From contig CAKZYA010000059.1 in the NCBI GenBank assembly GCA_937883755.1, positions 295,852 to 359,851 of the forward strand: DNA of 64,000 bases, written 5' to 3'. A program made the position numbers and the translations under genes. The stretch's first letter is position 1, and each line of letters begins with the position of its first letter. The notes under the pieces are model-generated. The model searched no databases. It saw nothing but the letters and a program-made list of their open reading frames with translations, and was not told the DNA's origin. This document shows positions 6,396 to 14,617 of this stretch, piece by piece. This DNA is from an uncultured Flammeovirgaceae bacterium. Its GTDB lineage: Bacteria > Bacteroidota > Bacteroidia > Cytophagales > Cyclobacteriaceae.

Positions 6396-9176
6396 ATGAA
6401 AAAGTTAATCGCAAGTTTAATGATGGGTGGGCTGGCCACCGGAGTCAGCTTGGCTCAAGACAACCAGAGCGACGTCCAACAGAAGGGCGAAGAAAACTCC
6501 GGGATCGTCGTCCAGGAGGGTACAATCAACACGGCTAACATTCTTCAGGGAATTGGCGGAACGGCTGATTTTAACGAGGCGGTTCAAACGCAAATCGGAG
6601 ACAAGAACGAAGCTTTTATTGATCAGGGTACAGAAGGTGGTGAGGCCTACTACAATGTGGCTACTCAGACTCAGAAGGGTGACGAAAACTCCGCTGATAT
6701 TGATCAAGGGACTAGAGATGGATACGCCGAAGGCAACACCGCCACCCAGACCCAGGAAACTGATTACAATACTGCGGTTATCGACCAGGGAGATGATGAC
6801 GGCGAGGCCTACGACAACGTAGCTACCCAGACCCAAACCGGGGAGGAAAACTTCGCAGATATTGAGCAGGGCGATGAAGGTGGATACGCTGAGGAAAACG
6901 AAGCTACCCAAACCCAAGAAGGTGATTACAATACTGCGATTATCGACCAGGGAGATGATGACGGTGAGGCCTATGATAATGTAGCCACTCAATATCAAGG
7001 AGGCGACTATAACGAGGCGTTTATTGATCAAGGAGAAGACGATGGATATGGCGAAGGCAACGAAGCTACCCAAACCCAGGAGGGCGACTACAATGAAGCT
7101 GAAATCGATCAAGGCGTCGATGGTGGTGAAGCTTACGATAATGTAGCTACCCAAACTCAACCCGGAGATGAAAACTATGCTGAAATTAACCAAGGTGTTG
7201 AAGGTGGCTACGCTGAAGGCAATGAGGCCACTCAATACCAAGAAGGTGATTTCAACGAGGCGCTTATCGACCAGGGTAATGATGATGGCGAAGCTTACTA
7301 CAATGTGGCTACCCAAGAGCAATACGGCGATGAAAACTTCGCCCAAGTTGATCAGGGCAACGGTGGCGATCGTGCTGAAGATAATGTAGCTACCCAGCAG
7401 CAGTACGGTGACCATAACAATGCTCTCATCGTTCAAGGTGATGAAGGCGGTTACGCTGAAGGCAACGAAGCCACTCAAATCCAAGAGGGTGATTTTAATG
7501 AAGCTACCATCAACCAAGGAGTTCTTGATGGTGAAGCCTACGACAATGTGGCTACCCAGAGCCAACCAGGAGATGAAAATGAAGCTACTATTGATCAGGG
7601 TATTGAAGGTGGATATGCCGAAGGTAACGAGGCTACTCAGACCCAAGAGGGTGATGAAAATAGTGCTCTCATCGAGCAAGGAACCTATGATGCCGAGGCT
7701 TACGATAACTTCGCTACTCAATACCAAGAAGGTGATTACAACCAAGCAACTATCGAACAAGGCGATAATGCGGATGCAGAAGCGTATGACAATATCGCTA
7801 CCCAAGAGCAATACGGCGATTACAACGAAGCCGTTCTCCAACAAGGCGATGAAGGCGGCGTAGCCGAAGGCAATGAGTCTACCCAGCAACAGTACGGAGA
7901 CTACAACGAGGCTCGCATAGAGCAAGGTGATGACGAAGGTGAAGCGTACGATAACGTAATCACTCAGGAACAGTACGGCGAAGAGAACTACGCGCAAGTT
8001 GACCAAGGTGACCAAGAAGGTTACGCGGAAGGTAATGAGGCTACCCAATATCAAGATGGCTACTCCAACGATGCTCGTGCTTTTCAAGGTGACATAGAGG
8101 GCGAAGCCTACGATAACGTAGCCGATCAGTACCAAGAAGGTGATGAAAACGAAGCAGTTATTGAGCAAGGTGTTGAGGGTGGCGAAGCCTACGATAATAT
8201 CGCTGAGCAAGAGCAGTACGGTGATGACAATATCGCAACCATTAAGCAAGGTGTAGATGGTAGCTCTTCAGCGGGTAGTGAAGCTATCCAGTACCAAGAA
8301 GGAGATGAGAACGACGCTTTTATCTTCCAAGCGGGTGAAGACAACTTTGCTGACCAGTACCAAGAAGGTGATTACAACCTAGCTGACGCCCGACAGTACG
8401 GTGATGACAATGAAGCCTACCAAGAGCAGTACGGCGACTACAACGAAGCCACCATCAACCAGGGAAGTGCTACTAACTTTGTGGATGGTAACCTAGCGGA
8501 GCAATACCAAGAAGGCGACGAGAACTTTGCCCTAACCCAACAAGCGGGTGATTTCAATACTGCTTACGTAAGCCAAACTGGTGACGAGAACGAAGCTATT
8601 CAGCAGCAAATTGCTAACAACTCAGAAGTGTACATTGAGCAGATTGGTAACCGAAACAGTGCTGTTCAGCAGCAAGTAGGCGAGCTTTCGGCTGATCAAA
8701 TTGCCGACTTAGAGAATTTAGACCCTTTCTCACTATCACGCGGTGATAACCAGAAAGCGGAGGCCATTCAGAAAGGCGATGATAACGTGAGCTTACAGCA
8801 GCAAGGTGGTGAAGATAACGTGGCTTACGCCGAGCAAATTGGTGAACGCAATATCATTACGCAAGCTCAGAGCGGCGAAGGAAACGATGCCTACGCTAAG
8901 CAAGATGGCTACGATAACGATATCGTGCAACTGCAACTGGGTGACTACAACGAAGCTGACGCTCTTCAGATTGGCTACGACAACGTTTCGTTTCAAAGCC
9001 AAATTGGTGAGTATAATGTATCGGATGTAGTACAAGACGGTTTTGAGTTAACCTCTACTACCCTTCAGGAAGGTGAGTACAACGAGGCTTACGTTGACCA
9101 AAGTGGTAACGGCCACATCAGTACCATCAATCAGATCGGTACCGGGAATGTCGCTGACGTAACCCAAGGTAATTAA
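6396..9176 (+). CDS. Giant acidic curlin-repeat protein (major CsgA-like amyloid subunit)
   Basis: After a signal peptide cleaved near VSLAQ (residue 21) almost the whole 926 residues are curlin repeats with the core N-x-A-x-I-x-Q-G and N-x-A-T-Q-x-Q-x-G-D. The first two thirds consist of about 20 units of 27 residues. They alternate between a type with GEAYDNV and a type with GYAEGNE, so the higher-order period is 54 residues (162 bp). The C-terminal third returns to the canonical 22-residue spacing (for example GDYNLADARQYGDDNEAYQEQY). Asp and Glu are very frequent and Lys and Arg almost absent, so the protein is strongly acidic. E. coli CsgA has five repeats and 151 residues. The expected role is an extracellular amyloid fibre subunit secreted through CsgG. 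Confidence 0.92.
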   Translation: MKKLIASLMMGGLATGVSLAQDNQSDVQQKGEENSGIVVQEGTINTANILQGIGGTADFNEAVQTQIGDKNEAFIDQGTEGGEAYYNVATQTQKGDENSADIDQGTRDGYAEGNTATQTQETDYNTAVIDQGDDDGEAYDNVATQTQTGEENFADIEQGDEGGYAEENEATQTQEGDYNTAIIDQGDDDGEAYDNVATQYQGGDYNEAFIDQGEDDGYGEGNEATQTQEGDYNEAEIDQGVDGGEAYDNVATQTQPGDENYAEINQGVEGGYAEGNEATQYQEGDFNEALIDQGNDDGEAYYNVATQEQYGDENFAQVDQGNGGDRAEDNVATQQQYGDHNNALIVQGDEGGYAEGNEATQIQEGDFNEATINQGVLDGEAYDNVATQSQPGDENEATIDQGIEGGYAEGNEATQTQEGDENSALIEQGTYDAEAYDNFATQYQEGDYNQATIEQGDNADAEAYDNIATQEQYGDYNEAVLQQGDEGGVAEGNESTQQQYGDYNEARIEQGDDEGEAYDNVITQEQYGEENYAQVDQGDQEGYAEGNEATQYQDGYSNDARAFQGDIEGEAYDNVADQYQEGDENEAVIEQGVEGGEAYDNIAEQEQYGDDNIATIKQGVDGSSSAGSEAIQYQEGDENDAFIFQAGEDNFADQYQEGDYNLADARQYGDDNEAYQEQYGDYNEATINQGSATNFVDGNLAEQYQEGDENFALTQQAGDFNTAYVSQTGDENEAIQQQIANNSEVYIEQIGNRNSAVQQQVGELSADQIADLENLDPFSLSRGDNQKAEAIQKGDDNVSLQQQGGEDNVAYAEQIGERNIITQAQSGEGNDAYAKQDGYDNDIVQLQLGDYNEADALQIGYDNVSFQSQIGEYNVSDVVQDGFELTSTTLQEGEYNEAYVDQSGNGHISTINQIGTGNVADVTQGN
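6600..8330 (+). repeat. Degenerate 81-bp tandem repeats within the curlin gene
   Basis: This stretch codes for the 27-residue units. Each DNA unit is about 81 bp and neighbouring units alternate in sequence, giving a 162-bp super-period. Copies differ mainly at third codon positions and in a few variable residues. The array is therefore old enough to have diverged while the protein pattern was kept. Confidence 0.8.
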
Positions 9177-9200
9177 TCTCTCACTTGGAATAAGCCAGGC

Positions 9201-9229
9201 GGGGGAAGTACCTTCGGGCACTTACCCCC
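9201..9229 (+). promoter_or_regulatory. Intercistronic hairpin with UUCG tetraloop between the two curlin genes
   Basis: GGGGG, AAGT and CC (9201-9212) pair with GG, ACTT and CCCCC (9217-9229) around a TTCG loop, with one mismatch and one bulged A. It lies 24 bp after the giant curlin stop and has no T run. This fits an mRNA-stabilising or partially terminating element that lets the major subunit be expressed above the downstream gene. Confidence 0.55.
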
Positions 9230-9259
9230 ACCTCGGCCTATTTATTAAACCTACTTCTC

Positions 9260-9796
9260 ATGATACATCACACAATCAAGCTACTAGTCGTACTACTGCT
9301 AAGCAGTGGGATGAGCTACGCTCAAGATTTAGAACCAGCCTTGCCCGAAGAACCGGAAATAATCAATTTTCCCTCCGAAGTCATCGCCATGCCCGGAGCC
9401 ACTATTGAGCAGGCGGGGATGTACAACGAGGTGTTCATTCAGCAGGTTGGTGGCCGGCAAACCGGTGAGCGACAGTACGCTACCTTGGTACAAACAGGTC
9501 ACTACAATGTCATGGACTTAACCCAGCAGGGCATCGGTAATCAGGTAGCGGTGCAGCAGGTCGGCGATGGCAATACCTACGACGGTAATCTGCAAGGCAA
9601 TGACAACCGCCTGGATATCGGTCAGTTTGGTAATGACAACCGCTTGGTACAAGAGCTAGTAGGCAACCAAAACACCTATCAGGTGCTACAAGAAGGCAAT
9701 AACAATGAACTGATCCAACGTGAATACGGAAACGGGTTGGACTATCAAGTTCATCAGCAGGGCAGCATGCAGGTCATCATCGAGAACGGCTTTTAA
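9260..9796 (+). CDS. Minor curlin-like protein (CsgB/CsgA-like nucleator candidate)
   Basis: The 178-residue precursor has a signal peptide cleaved after SYAQ (about residue 22), a proline-rich acidic linker, then about five curlin repeats of 22-23 residues from residue 47: IEQAGMYNEVFIQQVG, LVQTGHYNVMDLTQQG, VQQVGDGNTYDGNLQG, IGQFGNDNRLVQELVG and VLQEGNNNELIQREYG. It is far smaller and less acidic than the preceding curlin, and has the CsgA/CsgB size. By position and charge contrast I infer it is the nucleator (CsgB-like) on which the large subunit polymerises. It could instead be a second fibre subunit. Confidence 0.85.
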   Translation: MIHHTIKLLVVLLLSSGMSYAQDLEPALPEEPEIINFPSEVIAMPGATIEQAGMYNEVFIQQVGGRQTGERQYATLVQTGHYNVMDLTQQGIGNQVAVQQVGDGNTYDGNLQGNDNRLDIGQFGNDNRLVQELVGNQNTYQVLQEGNNNELIQREYGNGLDYQVHQQGSMQVIIENGF

Positions 9797-9817
9797 ACTT
9801 TAGACAATTTTCTTAGC

Positions 9818-9889
9818 ACTTGTTGGGGGTAACAAGTAGAATGGGGCACCCAGCTTAGTGTAGACGATTCCGTGACGCCCCATTCTTTT
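9818..9889 (+). terminator. Tandem hairpins ending the curlin genes
   Basis: A first perfect stem ACTTGTT/AACAAGT (9818-9824 and 9831-9837, loop GGGGGT) abuts a second perfect 10-bp stem AGAATGGGGC/GCCCCATTCT (9838-9847 and 9877-9886), followed by TTT. Together they look like a terminator after the minor curlin. The lipoprotein gene that follows then needs readthrough or its own promoter. Confidence 0.65.
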
Positions 9890-9918
9890 CTATTACTATC
9901 CCCAACAAAACAATAATT

Positions 9919-11415
9919 ATGCAACGCATACTTTCTTTCACTTTATGGCTTAGTATACTTAGCTGGCTTTCTGCCTGCACCGAAGATACTATCGCGCCCA
10001 TCACGCTGGGAACCCTACAAGGCGTGGTGGTAGCCGATGAAACCCCCTTACCCAATATCAACATTACCACCCAACCGGCTACCAACCAGCTCGTAACTGA
10101 CTCTACCGGACGCTTCAGTATGATGGGTATTCCGGCGGATACCTACACCATCACGGTGCGGGGCGAAGGTATCCGTACTACTACGCTCACTGCCTTGGTC
10201 ACTCCTGATTCGGTTACCGAAGTCACTATTCAGGCGGAGCTGACTGAGCTGGAAAACCGAGTTCCTAACGCTCCTACTTTGGTAAGCCCTCAAAATGCAG
10301 TGACTAATGCGCCTCGTACCCTGACCCTCACTTGGCAAGGTAGCGACCCCGATCAAGACAGTCTGCACTACGAAGTACGACTTTTCACTTCCCAAGCCGC
10401 CTTACGTCAATCAGTCGTCGCTCAGGAGATAACCGATACTACCCTGGTGGTACAAGACCTTAAGTTTAACACTACTTATTTCTGGCAAGTCATTGCTACT
10501 GACCCCGATGGCTTGAGTAGCCAGAGTGAGGTAGGCAGCTTTACCACCCTTCCCATTCCAAACCTACGGATTGCCTGGGTCTCGGATACCTCGGGCAATG
10601 CTGAGGTCTACGCGTCGGATGGTTCAGATACCACCATTGTGCAGGTCACGAATCAACCTGCCCGCGATGTGCAGCCTCAGCTTCACCCCCGCTTACCGCA
10701 GGTTGCCTTTACTTCCGAAGTACAGGGCGAAACCCAGTTATTCATCACCCCCCTGATAGACGGCACCCCTACCCCGATCACCCAGGTGCCGATGGCCGGT
10801 TTTCATAACATTGGTACGGGCTACACCTGGTCGCCCGACGGGGGGCAACTCGCCTACGCCCACTATGAAGAACTGTACCGCATCAATGCCGACGGTAGTG
10901 GTTTAACCGTGATTACTCAGGCACCTGCTAATCGCCATTTTCGGGAAATGGACTGGACAGCAACTGGCAATCAGTTTGTACTGCAAACGGTGGGTAGTCG
11001 TATTTATGACTCAGAGATTTACCTGTATTCGCCTCAGGAGGATTCACTACGGTTACTGGTAGCCAATCAGCCCGGACAGACCCACAGTCCCAGCTTTTCT
11101 ATTGATGGAAGGGAAGTAATGTTCACGTACGATGCTTCGGGTTTTGAGTCTTTGGAAGGAAGACAATTGGACAGCCGTATCTACCGGGTTCCGACCAGTG
11201 CTTCCCCGGATAGCATCCAGTGGATCGATGTGTCGGTCAACAAACCCGCCGGGACCAATGATCTGCGGCCTCGCTATTCACCTGACGGTGCGAAAATCAT
11301 CTTTGAGAATACCTCTAACGACGGACAAGGCACCCCCTCAGTATGGGTTATGGACGTAAACGGCAATAACCGCCAACTTCTTTACCAAAACGCCCAGATG
11401 CCTCATTGGAGGTAA
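9919..11415 (+). CDS. Lipoprotein with carboxypeptidase-regulatory, fibronectin III and TolB-like propeller domains
   Basis: A lipoprotein signal ends in WLSAC (Cys20). Residues 30-105 form a CarboxypepD-reg/PEGA-like domain (GTLQGVVVADETPLPNIN, DSTGRFSMMGIPADTYTITV). Residues 113-212 are an FnIII-like domain (PNAPTLVSPQNA, TYFWQVIATDPDG). Residues 215-498 hold TolB/PD40 propeller repeats (WVSDTSGNAEVYASDGSD, YTWSPDGGQLAYA, LRPRYSPDGAKIIFENTS). It follows the curli genes on the same strand after a hairpin pair. I infer a surface protein that binds the fibre or matrix, not an enzyme. Its link to curli rests on position only. Confidence 0.8.
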   Translation: MQRILSFTLWLSILSWLSACTEDTIAPITLGTLQGVVVADETPLPNINITTQPATNQLVTDSTGRFSMMGIPADTYTITVRGEGIRTTTLTALVTPDSVTEVTIQAELTELENRVPNAPTLVSPQNAVTNAPRTLTLTWQGSDPDQDSLHYEVRLFTSQAALRQSVVAQEITDTTLVVQDLKFNTTYFWQVIATDPDGLSSQSEVGSFTTLPIPNLRIAWVSDTSGNAEVYASDGSDTTIVQVTNQPARDVQPQLHPRLPQVAFTSEVQGETQLFITPLIDGTPTPITQVPMAGFHNIGTGYTWSPDGGQLAYAHYEELYRINADGSGLTVITQAPANRHFREMDWTATGNQFVLQTVGSRIYDSEIYLYSPQEDSLRLLVANQPGQTHSPSFSIDGREVMFTYDASGFESLEGRQLDSRIYRVPTSASPDSIQWIDVSVNKPAGTNDLRPRYSPDGAKIIFENTSNDGQGTPSVWVMDVNGNNRQLLYQNAQMPHWR

Positions 11416-11461
11416 TAAACAATGTACAATGTGTAGTGGATTAATGTAAGCTATCGGTTTA

Positions 11462-13375
11462 CTAGCGAACGGGAGATAGTATCATCGCTAACCCACTTTG
11501 TTCAGACACTTTCTGCTCAAATTGGGTTTGGCGGTCAACTTCCATCGTTTCAATGCGAACCTTCGTATCGGTTACAAGGGAGGGGTCATCCGAGTAGATT
11601 GTAGCTTCGTAGCTCAGGTCTGCGTCCAGAAAGTCAAGGGGAAAGGATGCTTGATAATCGGTAGTGCCCGCGAGAATTCCTACAAACCAATCATCACCCG
11701 CTTTACGGGCAATAGTTGCGTATTCCCCAGGATAGCCTGCCAGCACCCAAGTATCGTCCCAGACGGTAGGTAAAGCATCATAAAATGCTAATTCGGGTAC
11801 TTCCTGGATGAAGTCCTCGCTACTTCCAGCTCCGCCTTTTTTACTTGGTGAACCTTGTGGACGATCATACCAATACAAAAACTGCCAAGGACTGTAGATG
11901 CAAACTGCTTTCGCTAGTTGGGACGCATGAGAGCCCATTTTACCTACTCTTTCGGCAAAGTAGCAGTTGGTCTGGTCACCCGCACCGGCAATCATCCGGG
12001 TAAATAAAGTATTGATTACCATGTCATTCGTCGGACTTTCCTCGTCACCCCGAATCCCTTCCTGCGTCATTAGATTAGGATAGGTGCGCGAATAACCAGT
12101 GGGTCGATACTCATCGTGGATATCAATCATTAGTTGATGGTCAGCTGCCTTCCGAACGGCATTATGCAACCAGCTTGTCCACTCTTGCGATCCCACATTC
12201 ACAAAACCATACTTCACTCCTTGCACACCCCAAGATTGCAGCAAGGGAAGCACTTCATCCAGTTGTTTCTCCAGGGCACGTCGGTTTACGTACAAAATCA
12301 CTCCAATATCTTTACTCTTCGCGTAGTCAATCACTTTCTGCAACTCCAGCGGTCCATCTGATCGTTTGGGGTCTACGGTAACCGTCGTTGCATCCGAGGC
12401 ATCATCGTATTCATTGCCGTACCAACCGGCGTCAAACTCAATAAATTGCAGGTTATATTTCACCGCAAAATCTACGCAAGCCATACCTCCATCGGTAGTC
12501 AGAGTCACTTCCCGAATAACTTTTCCCGGTTGTATCCATGAGGCATCTTCAATTTTGGATGGCTCATTTAAGTTGAGTAACAAGTAATTATTTTGCAGAA
12601 TGGCAGCCGCAGTAGTGCCAGCCATCACCCACCGCCACGGAGTAGTAAGCATACCGTCTATTGTCACTTCACTTGTTAAGTCGGCGACTAACGTGCCAGG
12701 CTGATCGGCTACGGAGCGTAGTTTCATACGGGCGTAATCCACCAAAGCCGCTTCGCCAATAGCCACGAATAACGAATCGGATAATTGAGCTAGGAACGGT
12801 CGCTCTACTGCTGCTGAATTAGAGAGCTGAGTCATGGATATTTTACGGATTTCGCTTTGCGCCCGCAGCGATGTCCAGGTAGTGGCATTCTCATCAAGCC
12901 TAAATTCAGTATTTTCTTCTAAAATCGTTATTGAACCTTCGGCAGCATCTAATTCATAACGAAATGCCACTCCTTCGTTGTAGGCCCTAATTCGTATTTT
13001 ATACTCGAAATCACTTTCCGCCAGCGTTAGCAATGTTTCCTGGTAAGCATTCGGATATACGCTATGTTCTCCATAAATGGGCTTCCATTGGGTATCTACT
13101 TCATTCGCTTCTTGACTAATTATCTTTGGATTCTTTCCTATCTGGGTACCATTCTCGAGGGTCAATCCTAATCGGGATGAGTTGATTACAGTTTTGCCCT
13201 GAAAACTTACAGTATAATAGGCCAATGTATTCTCATTGCCAAGCTCAAGATTGAATATATAATTACCGTTAGGACTATTTACCTGCACCGTTTGTCCCAC
13301 TTTATTCGGTGAACAGGAAAGGAAGGAAAAGCTAAGTAATAGAACCAAGAACGGGTGACAAAACGGCTCTAACAT
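11462..13375 (-). CDS. Glycoside hydrolase family 97 (SusB-like alpha-glucosidase/galactosidase)
   Basis: The frame extends to an ATG at 13390, but the ATG at 13375 places a lipoprotein-type signal (LLLSFSFLSC) at the very N-terminus and is preferred, giving 637 residues. The N-terminal beta-sandwich has SPNGNYIFNLELGNENTLAYYTVSF and the central TIM barrel has FIEFDAGWYG, GVKYGFVNVGSQEW, MIDIHDEYRPTGYSRTYPN and LMTQEGIRGDEE. The last two carry conserved acidic residues. The GFVNVGSQ strand lacks the Asp of the retaining GH97 subgroup, so it fits the inverting SusB-type. It removes terminal alpha-linked glucose or galactose in the periplasm or on the surface. It lies 54 bp downstream of the fructosamine-kinase gene (39 bp if the ATG at 13390 is used) and is probably co-transcribed. 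Confidence 0.88.
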   Translation of the reverse strand: MLEPFCHPFLVLLLSFSFLSCSPNKVGQTVQVNSPNGNYIFNLELGNENTLAYYTVSFQGKTVINSSRLGLTLENGTQIGKNPKIISQEANEVDTQWKPIYGEHSVYPNAYQETLLTLAESDFEYKIRIRAYNEGVAFRYELDAAEGSITILEENTEFRLDENATTWTSLRAQSEIRKISMTQLSNSAAVERPFLAQLSDSLFVAIGEAALVDYARMKLRSVADQPGTLVADLTSEVTIDGMLTTPWRWVMAGTTAAAILQNNYLLLNLNEPSKIEDASWIQPGKVIREVTLTTDGGMACVDFAVKYNLQFIEFDAGWYGNEYDDASDATTVTVDPKRSDGPLELQKVIDYAKSKDIGVILYVNRRALEKQLDEVLPLLQSWGVQGVKYGFVNVGSQEWTSWLHNAVRKAADHQLMIDIHDEYRPTGYSRTYPNLMTQEGIRGDEESPTNDMVINTLFTRMIAGAGDQTNCYFAERVGKMGSHASQLAKAVCIYSPWQFLYWYDRPQGSPSKKGGAGSSEDFIQEVPELAFYDALPTVWDDTWVLAGYPGEYATIARKAGDDWFVGILAGTTDYQASFPLDFLDADLSYEATIYSDDPSLVTDTKVRIETMEVDRQTQFEQKVSEQSGLAMILSPVR

Positions 13376-13429
13376 AGTAACTAAGTACATTTGATTTTTC
13401 TAAGTTATTAGAAATTGCCTTCTTTTTCC

Positions 13430-14317
13430 TTACAAATACTTTTTAGCTATTTCTAAGGATTGGATACCATAACTACCTCCAAACAAAAGATAATGATTAA
13501 GATAGTGGTACAGTTGATACAAACTAACCCGCTCTTGCCACTCGGGTGGTAATGGAAGCGCCTCTTGATACTCTTCCCACACAGTTTGCGAAAATCCACC
13601 GAACATTTGCATCAATGCTAGATCGCACTCTCGGTCAGCGTAGTAACTCGCTGGATCAATTAATGCTGGGCCATTAGAGGTATACAGATAATTACCAGAC
13701 CATAGGTCGCCATGCGTAAGCGATGCTTTCGGATGATGACCGATTCTCTGCGGTAGGACTTCTATTAAATCGGCATAAACAGTCTGTTCAGAATTACTCA
13801 TTCCTCGCTGCTGCTCAATAAGCTTCACTAAATGCCAAATCCGCTGCTGCCCGTAAAACTCAATCCAGTTTTCATTCCACATATTATCTTGAGAAGTTTT
13901 TCCACAATAGTTATCGTGGATAAAGCCAAATTGGGCATGAGTTACCTGATGTAATTGGGCCAACCCGATTCCTAATTTTTCATCCTGATGATGCTGATTT
14001 TCCCGATTTACCTCCAGAAATTCCAGTACGATCATTCCCGATTGATTCTGGGATACTTGCGTAGCAACAATCACCTGAGGAACAATCAGTTCTGTACTGG
14101 CTTCTCGTAATGCAGTTAAGCCCTCTGCTTCCCGTTCAAACAGATCATTAGGTACGTTATCATTATACTTTAAAAAAAACGAACCCACATTAGTGTTTAC
14201 TTTCATTCCATGGTTAATACACCCTCCTCCTATCGGTATCGTGGCACTGATTTCTACCTCCTTTGAAAAATGTTTTGACAGTTCTCGCTCGACGATACTG
14301 TGTAAACTATCAGGCAT
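13430..14317 (-). CDS. Fructosamine/ketosamine-3-kinase family protein
   Basis: The 295 residues show the fructosamine-kinase pattern: GGGCINHGMKV and FFLKYN in the N-lobe, then the catalytic loop LTHGDLWSGNYLY and the metal-binding PALIDPASYYADRECDLALMQMFGGF. Family members phosphorylate sugars attached to lysines or free amines (deglycation), using ATP, in the cytoplasm. Length matches the family (about 290). It is the first gene of a two-gene minus-strand unit with the GH97 enzyme. The pairing suggests sugar-linked metabolism but does not prove a shared substrate. Confidence 0.88.
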   Translation of the reverse strand: MPDSLHSIVERELSKHFSKEVEISATIPIGGGCINHGMKVNTNVGSFFLKYNDNVPNDLFEREAEGLTALREASTELIVPQVIVATQVSQNQSGMIVLEFLEVNRENQHHQDEKLGIGLAQLHQVTHAQFGFIHDNYCGKTSQDNMWNENWIEFYGQQRIWHLVKLIEQQRGMSNSEQTVYADLIEVLPQRIGHHPKASLTHGDLWSGNYLYTSNGPALIDPASYYADRECDLALMQMFGGFSQTVWEEYQEALPLPPEWQERVSLYQLYHYLNHYLLFGGSYGIQSLEIAKKYL

Positions 14318-14556
14318 ACTTTATCAGGTTTTGCTTAGCAATAAAGCATAAATTTTATCAGACCATATTACAAAGAAAGAATAAAATTAATTTAAGTCTC
14401 TCACATGCCCAGCAGCTTAGTTAAACACTGTATGTCAGTGGCTTTCTCACTAAAAATTACTGTCACTTTTGAGTCTAAAAAGATAGCTTTTGGTACTAAA
14501 GCATGTTTTTTCGCTTAAATCTTACAGTAGGTTATTGTACCCACTAATAGCACTTT

Positions 14557-14588
14557 TTTGCTCGCTGGCAGATTAAACTCAACTTTTG
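14557..14588 (+). promoter_or_regulatory. Candidate Bacteroidota promoter of the TonB receptor at 14618
   Basis: TTTG at 14557-14560 (-33 box) is followed after 20 bp by AACTTTTG at 14581-14588, one mismatch from TAnnTTTG. The start codon is 29 bp further on. Spacing and position suit the primary sigma factor of this phylum. The rest of 14318-14617 shows no gene. Confidence 0.45.
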
Positions 14589-14617
14589 AGAAGTTTTCAT
14601 AAAACCACATCGTAAAT

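Noticed and set aside
6417..8249. 610-codon open frame on the minus strand opposite the giant curlin
   Set aside because: It mirrors the repeated coding strand; the repeat lacks stop codons in that frame by composition. The translation is a monotonous hydrophobic pattern, while the plus strand has a signal peptide and curlin motifs.
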